A stretch of DNA of 64,000 bases, taken from assembly GCA_963814985.1 (NCBI GenBank), contig CAWFFV010000018.1:1-64000 (forward strand). The letters run 5' to 3'. This DNA comes from CAWFFV01 sp963814985 (lineage in GTDB: Bacteria; Chloroflexota; Ktedonobacteria; Ktedonobacterales; Ktedonobacteraceae). The position numbers and the translations under genes were made by a program. Below, in pieces: positions 59,304 through 64,000 of this stretch (within the stretch, counting starts at the first letter, position 1; each line of letters opens with the position of its first letter). A model generated the notes under the pieces. It was given only the letters and a program-made list of their open reading frames with translations. It was not told where the DNA came from and did no database searches.

Positions 59304-59519
59304 ATGGGCAGAGTGACCGAGACGGCGGTGGCCCGCTGCCGAGAACGCTTGCAGGAGGCTCAGGAGTCTGGTGTGTGGGACCAGGAGATGAGGCCCGTAC
59401 GCAATGTGCTATCACGTACACGTCTCAAAACACGCACCTTCGGTATAGAAATTTCTTCAATTCTTGAGACAGGCTATATTCTCCTGTATATGACACAACG
59501 TCACTCAGGACAGGAGTAA
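59304..59519 (+). CDS. Possible 71-residue protein or gene fragment
   Basis: ORF starting seven bases after the previous stop, without a recognisable ribosome site. It reads ETAVARCRERLQEAQESGVW and RPVRNVLSRTRLKTRTFGIE and is richer in GC at its front than its neighbours, which suggests a fragment of an imported gene. No family is recognised. Low support. Confidence 0.3.
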   Translation: MGRVTETAVARCRERLQEAQESGVWDQEMRPVRNVLSRTRLKTRTFGIEISSILETGYILLYMTQRHSGQE

Positions 59520-61005
59520 TCAGGCTCTCTCAGGTGTACGCAGCTTGTGCACTTTGAGCGCAACCAACAAAGGAAGACGATTTTGTCGTTGTTCTAAATC
59601 AAGTGTACAGAGCTTTTGTAGTCGCTCCAGGCGCTGTAAGAGTGTATTGCGGTGGACTTGTAGCAGGCTTGATGTCCTGGCGATGTTACCACCGCATTCG
59701 AGGTAGATATCCAGAGTATCGAGCAAATTAGTTTTTTTGCGTTGATCGTACTCGACGATAGTGGCAATTTGCTCCTGATACTGGTCTCGTAAGGTATCCA
59801 TGTGCGCAAATTTATAGAGGTAGCGGTCTGCACCCAGGTCGTTGAAATGGGTGCAAGAGCCTGTCTGGTGCAGACATTGTCCTACCTCCAGAGCTTCATG
59901 GGCTTCTGTATAACCACGTCGATAGTCACTGACAATATGGCAAAGATTGCTAAGACCAATCGACAGGTTAACCAGACGCTTACTTTGCAGGCAATCAATG
60001 AGTTCAGGTAATCTGCTCTGTAACTGTTCGACAGTACACGAAGTCGTTGCAGGGACGTAGCAAGCAGACAAGCAGATTGTCGCGCTCATCTACAAGTGAA
60101 CCTGGATAGAGTTCTTGCAAAAACTGCTGGAGTTGTCCCACGACGCCATCACAGAGCATCTGGCGCTCTTGCCTGGATACAACCAGAGAATCAGCGTGTG
60201 CTGGCTTCTCCACTTCAGACCATTCCATCAGAGCAACCACATGAGGTTGGCTCAGGTCGTAACCGAGGACATGCGCACGTCGCCGCAGTAACTCCTCCTG
60301 TTCAGCATTGCCAGAAAAGAGATCATTGACAAAGGCTTTGATGAGGGCCTTCTGCGCCAGTGCCTCCTCATCAATACACTGACGGTATTTGATTGCCAAC
60401 GCTGCCTGATTGGCAATCGTACTCACCATCAGTTGATCATCTTCAGAATAGTAGGGGACTTGACTGGCATAACAACAGATCAAACCCATATATTCTGAGC
60501 CAACGATCAACGGAATGGGGATCAAGGTCTCATATTGAACATTTTTTAAGGGATTGAGTGCGGCCAGTTCGTGAACAGCTAACGAGGGTAACTGACCACG
60601 AAGCATAAAAGTACGTAGCCGTTCCCACAATGCTGGCTCCACATTTACTGGCTGCATCACCACACCCTTCTCAGTTAGATCCGGTATGCATGTTGAGGTC
60701 CTCAGATGATTGCGTGTCTGATCTGTGAGCATCACCACACACAGATCTACTTTCATCGCTTGCATGGTCAACGTGGTCAATGAGCGTAACCATTCGTCGA
60801 ACGGAAGTGGAAGTGTGAGTGTCGTTGTCAAGTGACGCAAGACCTCGTGCAGTTTCCATACGCGTGGTAGAGAAGAATTTCTATTGAAAGGATCGTTTAG
60901 TGAGCCTGACCAGACGCTGGACGCACGGAGGGCTTGCCAGGCAGCAGATTCTTTGCAAACTTGTTCGAGGGTGAAAACTTGAATACTCATTATCGCTTCC
61001 ATCAC
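59520..61005 (-). CDS. GAF-containing PucR-family transcriptional regulator, one frameshift
   Basis: Regulator of about 495 residues. A GAF-like domain spans residues 60-210 (LTMQAMKVDLCVVMLTDQTR, PIPLIVGSEYMGLICCYASQ, TIANQAALAIKYRQCIDEEA). A GGDEF-like PucR middle segment follows (AHVLGYDLSQPHVVALMEWS). The C-terminal PucR HTH is NLLDTLDIYLECGGNIARTSSLLQVHRNTLLQRLERL. One indel at 60050-60062 separates LLVCLL from PATTSCTVEQLQSRLPELID. The start could be any of two or three Met codons near 61005. It is a cytoplasmic one-component regulator; neither ligand nor targets can be seen. It converges on the ORFs at 59021-59519. Confidence 0.87.
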
Positions 61006-61255
61006 ACATATTGTGATAAAACGTTTTTCGCCTACTATTTATAGTAACACATGGTTCTACAAGCATGTAAATAAATGGAAGTTGGAACTCTCTTCAGTGT
61101 AGCACATTTTAAATCCTTTGTCCACCCTAAAGTATAATAAAAATATTATACAATGTCTTACACTATTCCACAGAAGACACGTATAAGACATTTTCAGGGT
61201 TATACCAAAAATCTTTTTGTCTTATACAAGACGTTTTGCAACTCCTCAGGTTTCC

Positions 61256-61356
61256 TCACCGCCTGTGGTGGCTCGTCCCCGTTTTGTCAGTGTGGCAGAT
61301 TGGCAATGCCAATCTGCCACACTGAGAAAACAGCCTGAGAAGCGCCTTCGGCGCTG
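61256..61356 (+). repeat. Palindromic repeat family, copy B
   Basis: An 18-base arm at 61288-61305 and its exact complement at 61307-61324 around one central A, extended outward by GTTTTGT and GAGAAAAC with one mismatch. The left flank (CACCGCCTGTGGTGGCTCG) and the right flank (GAAGCGCCTTCGGCGCTGAG, itself a tight hairpin) match those of the copy at 8721-8830 read on the other strand. The central arms of the two copies differ but each is self-complementary. Confidence 0.75.
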
Positions 61357-61382
61357 AGAAAGCAGGAAAAGAGACCTGAGGA

Positions 61383-61469
61383 GTAGGGGCGCGGTTTACA
61401 AGCCCGTAACTTGGGGGACGGGCTTGCTCGCAGATTTGTGAACCACGGGCTTGTAAGCCACGCCCCTAC
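61383..61469. repeat. Inverted-repeat element with three related arms
   Basis: GTAGGGGCGCGGTTTACAAG and five more bases at 61383-61407 pair with 61445-61469 with two mismatches in 25. Within it ACGGGCTTG at 61418-61426 is a third arm able to pair with CAAGCCCGT at 61399-61407, so two alternative hairpins are possible. GTAGGGGCG... repeats of this kind are common as dispersed MITE-like sequences in several bacterial groups; copy number in this genome cannot be seen here. Confidence 0.7.
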
Positions 61470-61843
61470 AATTCGGCATCCGGCAATGGTGGTACAAGAT
61501 CATGATAGGAACGGAGAGTCAAGCTGTTGGTTTGCTTTTCAGTGGTGGAAGCACGCTAGGAGATGATGAGAAGTTCCTTCACCTATACTCGGAGCAGATG
61601 TAATGCTTTGTAAGGACATCGCGCTCCAGTCTCTCATAGCGAGAAGAGTAAACCATTAGAGGTTGACGCTGATGGCTGAAACATTCAGCCACAGCCATCT
61701 TGCCAGAGGGAAATAAACCTTCCTCATCGCCCATGGTTGGTTGGAGATGAGCGGCGATGTGACGCAGTATGCGGGTAACTCCTGCATACCATTCTTCAAA
61801 ATATTCACTTTGTGGAGTTGTGTTTGTGAGTTACAAATCAGTC

Positions 61844-62551
61844 ATGCCATCGCTGGCGAAAGCAACAGAAGACCATTCACACCTGGTAGCATGGCGTCTG
61901 CGGAGCATTGCTGCCTTACGAGTCATCTTTGGGTGTGTCTGGGCTTTTGATGCCTGGTTCGAGTGGCAACTAGCCATTACCAACAACATTACGAACCATC
62001 TCACGCCAACTGTCGCTGATCAATCGACTGCCATTCAACTATGGCTGATGTTCTGGGTTCATGTCGCCAAACTGAATCCTCATCTTTTCACTTATCTTAT
62101 GGCAACGGGGGAAACCGCTCTTGCGCTATGTCTCATTGTAGGAGCCTTCAATAATATGGCATGTGGAGTGGGTATTCTTCTCTCGTTGCTGATCTGGTCT
62201 ACCGCTGGGAGCTTTGGCGGCCCCTACGGGCAAGGGAGCGCTGATATTGGAGTGGCTCTTCTCCATGTTCTTGTTTTTGCTGGCCTTTTCTTAGGCAAGG
62301 CCGGGCTGACTTTTGGAGTTGATCGCTACCTGTCCAAAGGATGGCGAGGGCAAACTATGCTGGCCACTGACCGTTTCTACCGGTCGGAGTCACCATGGCG
62401 CGATACAGGCTCCTACGATACAAGAGCCGTGAGTGACCAGCAGCGTATTGGATCGCGTAGCAGACCTCTCACAAAGCGTCGTGCGCCGCAGGTTTCCGTC
62501 ACACCTGCACGCGTAGATGCTCTTAACAAGCAACGTCTTTCACCCATGTAA
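61844..62551 (+). CDS. DoxX-family membrane protein
   Basis: Membrane protein of 235 residues from the ATG at 61844; a longer in-frame start at 61769 overlaps repeat-like debris. It shows four hydrophobic helices (SIAALRVIFGCVWAFDAWFE, TYLMATGETALALCLIVGAF, GVGILLSLLIWSTAG, VALLHVLVFAGLFLGKAGLT) with the DoxX-type Asp/Glu-bearing motif in helix 2 and GxYxxGSADIG before helix 4. DoxX proteins relate to quinone-linked redox complexes. The C-terminal 55 residues are basic and soluble. The function here is unknown beyond the family. Confidence 0.82.
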   Translation: MPSLAKATEDHSHLVAWRLRSIAALRVIFGCVWAFDAWFEWQLAITNNITNHLTPTVADQSTAIQLWLMFWVHVAKLNPHLFTYLMATGETALALCLIVGAFNNMACGVGILLSLLIWSTAGSFGGPYGQGSADIGVALLHVLVFAGLFLGKAGLTFGVDRYLSKGWRGQTMLATDRFYRSESPWRDTGSYDTRAVSDQQRIGSRSRPLTKRRAPQVSVTPARVDALNKQRLSPM

Positions 62552-62639
62552 GCACTAAATGGTTTATGATTTTGTCCATCTATCTTGCCATCGAGAAAAG
62601 TATTGATCTGTCTGAGCTGGAATAAGTGAGCTGGCAAGA

Positions 62640-62690
62640 GCGAACGGGGTAAGCCAAAGGCCAGCCAAAGGCCTGCAGAAGGCCAACAGA
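62640..62690 (+). repeat. Short tandem repeat, 11-base unit
   Basis: AGCCAAAGGCC occurs twice in tandem, followed by a third imperfect unit TGCAGAAGGCC (about 62651-62683), in the gap between the DoxX gene and the next gene. The rest of 62552-62816 shows no gene and should carry the promoter of the gene at 62817. Confidence 0.5.
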
Positions 62691-62816
62691 ACAAAAACCG
62701 TTTTGAAGCAGTAGGGATGAATAGATGACGGAGAATAGGCAGAGAGAGCGTATCACAGTCTACCTCTATTGAGAAGCAGAGTACAAACAGAGAGAAAGAG
62801 AGTACAGGAGGTGCTT

Positions 62817-64000
62817 ATGCCTTCATCAACACAAACACTCGTCAAAGCGGTGGCATGGATCGGGGCGGGTATGGTCTGTATTGTTGTTTTTCACCTCGGA
62901 GGCTCGGTTGCCCTCCATGTGGGACAATTTTCTCCGCTAATCGGGGCCTTTATTGGTGGCATACTGACGCTGGTAAGCGCGGGCTATCCTACGCGCAAAA
63001 AGGATCCCATGGAACGATGGGTTGGGCTGGAGCAATTATCGTGGGTACTTATCGGCTGTGGTATTATTATGTGGGGAATCGGTGAGAGCTTCTGGCGCTA
63101 CTATGTCTCCATCAATCAGGCACCATTCCCGTCGCTAGCAGATCTTGGCTACTTTACTTTTCCTTTATTAGCCTTTATGGGACTGTTATTGCTGCCATCT
63201 CCTGACGCTAAAAGCAAGCGTACGGTCTTACTTATGGATAGCTTGATCTCGATGGGTTCGATCTTTGCAATTGCCTGGTATCTCTTGCTGGGATCACTGG
63301 CACAGGCCCCCGGTGAGGCAAGCGTGGCGAAATTCCTGGGCATCTATTATCCAACAGCCGATACCGCCCTGCTCAGTTGCGTTATATTCTTATTGCTGCG
63401 CGGTCAGGGACGTCTCTATCAATCCAATGCCCGACGCTTTAGCTTGCTGGCTCTCGGCCTGGGTCTATGTTTCTTCGTCACTTCTGACTTCATTTTCAAC
63501 GTCCAACAAAATGCTGGTACCTACGTTGAAGCAACCTGGATTGACCTGGGGTGGCCATTGGGTATGATGACGATTGGCGTAGCAGCCTATCTCCGTCGCT
63601 TCCTACCCGCCACCACTTCGGAAGAACTTATGCAACAGGATCAGGAGACACAAACAGAGCATATTACTTTTTCTCCGCCACAGTTTGTTCCTTATGGTCT
63701 GTTAGCACTGCTCTTCACCGCTCTGACACTGGATGTGCTGGCCTCTGACAGTGGACAACGCGCTATCCGTCCTGTCTTGCTCGTTGCAACCCTCTGTGTA
63801 GTCGCACTGGTGGTCACTCGTCAGATCCTTACTTTATGGGATAATACGCGCCTGGCACGACGACAGGCTGAGGCTCTCGAAAATCTGGCCAGGGCAAATG
63901 AGCGTATAGAAGAACAGTCACGCCAGATTACCGAGTACAATGTTGAGCTAGAACGAGGCATTGAGCATCTCAAAGATGTTCAGGCCAATCTGGCTAACGG
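62817..64000 (+). CDS. Multi-pass membrane signalling protein (partial, C-terminus beyond window)
   Basis: Open to the window's right edge; the first 394 residues are visible. Start at 62817 behind ACAGGAGGTG. About eight to nine transmembrane helices fill residues 8-335 (for example WIGAGMVCIVVFHLGGSVAL, LEQLSWVLIGCGIIMWGIGE, YFTFPLLAFMGLLLLPSP, FSLLALGLGLCFFVTSDFIF, PVLLVATLCVVALVVTRQIL). A cytoplasmic coiled coil then begins (ARRQAEALENLARANERIEE). This architecture is usual for the sensor part of a histidine kinase or GGDEF protein, but the output domain lies outside, so the type stays open. Confidence 0.75.
   Translation, partial: MPSSTQTLVKAVAWIGAGMVCIVVFHLGGSVALHVGQFSPLIGAFIGGILTLVSAGYPTRKKDPMERWVGLEQLSWVLIGCGIIMWGIGESFWRYYVSINQAPFPSLADLGYFTFPLLAFMGLLLLPSPDAKSKRTVLLMDSLISMGSIFAIAWYLLLGSLAQAPGEASVAKFLGIYYPTADTALLSCVIFLLLRGQGRLYQSNARRFSLLALGLGLCFFVTSDFIFNVQQNAGTYVEATWIDLGWPLGMMTIGVAAYLRRFLPATTSEELMQQDQETQTEHITFSPPQFVPYGLLALLFTALTLDVLASDSGQRAIRPVLLVATLCVVALVVTRQILTLWDNTRLARRQAEALENLARANERIEEQSRQITEYNVELERGIEHLKDVQANLAN

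Larger units (their letters stand above)
61006..61843. other. Repeat-rich intergenic region
   Basis: It contains two structured repeats (61256-61356 and 61383-61469, listed separately). An 84-codon leftward frame without a start codon at 61579-61830 reads plausibly as protein (EYFEEWYAGVTRILRHIAAH, then PSGKMAVAECFSHQRQPLMV) and may be the tail of a lost gene. No complete gene is seen. Confidence 0.35.

Noticed and set aside
1..64000. CRISPR arrays, tRNA or rRNA genes
   Set aside because: No regularly spaced direct repeats with unique spacers and no cloverleaf or rRNA core sequence was noticed on reading. A tRNAscan and CRISPR search would settle it.

Overview
Organism. The gene mix points to a Ktedonobacteria-type member of the Chloroflexota: large BTAD/AAA-ATPase/TPR regulators, GAF-containing histidine kinases and PucR regulators, a soluble Ser/Thr kinase with a PP2C phosphatase, a compact RpoD-like sigma factor, an IS630 element, and many long intergenic regions in a medium-GC genome. 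This is inference from gene content; there is no rRNA or other phylogenetic marker in the window, and I saw no tRNA or CRISPR array.

Layout. 1-2000 (minus): biotin genes bioA (cut by the window edge) and bioF (one frameshift). 2151-5460: a broken HxlR regulator, then the decayed remains of a two-gene operon, an acyl-CoA-dehydrogenase-like gene and a stand-alone amino-acid adenylation gene. That pairing resembles prolyl-carrier-protein oxidation to pyrrole-2-carboxylate. 5569-8718: epoxide-hydrolase-like enzyme, FAD monooxygenase, small ABM-like monooxygenase. 8862-14808 (minus): membrane protein, YbdK-type carboxylate-amine ligase, TPR protein, sugar transferase, exported protein. 15346-19935: Ser/Thr kinase, excisionase-like HTH protein, small coiled-coil protein, PP2C phosphatase, sigma factor. 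20379-29707: two tandem BTAD regulators, the first with a ruined C-terminal half. 30069-33430: second small coiled-coil paralog, moaC, decayed ClC channel, MarR regulator. 33955-43690: nitrate assimilation operon nasA-nirB-nirD-hemD-narK. narK has lost its middle, which is replaced by a conjugative-element remnant and an IS630 copy. 43561-46848 (minus): LuxR-type response regulator, receiver protein and a histidine kinase with an AhpD/CMD-like N-terminus.

Most interesting region, 47400-51512. Two tandem 28-30-residue peptides share a 16-residue N-terminus, have different short cysteine-containing C-termini, and carry near-identical strong ribosome-binding sites. They are followed by a membrane protein that joins a PqqD-like (RiPP recognition element) domain to an M50-type HELYH metalloprotease, and by a large protein with a degenerate NTPase-like N-terminus and TPRs. 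This has the layout of a compact RiPP locus whose class I do not recognise. Further downstream are a membrane histidine kinase, a CotA-like multicopper oxidase, a response regulator, a GGDEF/HD-GYP protein, an unusual 91-residue protein, a GAF-PucR regulator, a DoxX protein and an edge-truncated membrane signalling protein.

Sequence quality. About 18 otherwise well-conserved genes are broken by a single one-base indel, mostly in short homopolymers, with the same domain resuming in the next frame. I read most of these as likely sequencing or assembly errors and annotate the genes across them. A few genes (acyl-CoA dehydrogenase, adenylation domain, C-terminus of the first BTAD gene, ClC channel) show many lesions and look like true pseudogenes. 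Two copies of a palindromic repeat, with conserved flanks and different but self-complementary arms, lie at 8721-8830 and 61256-61356 in opposite orientation.
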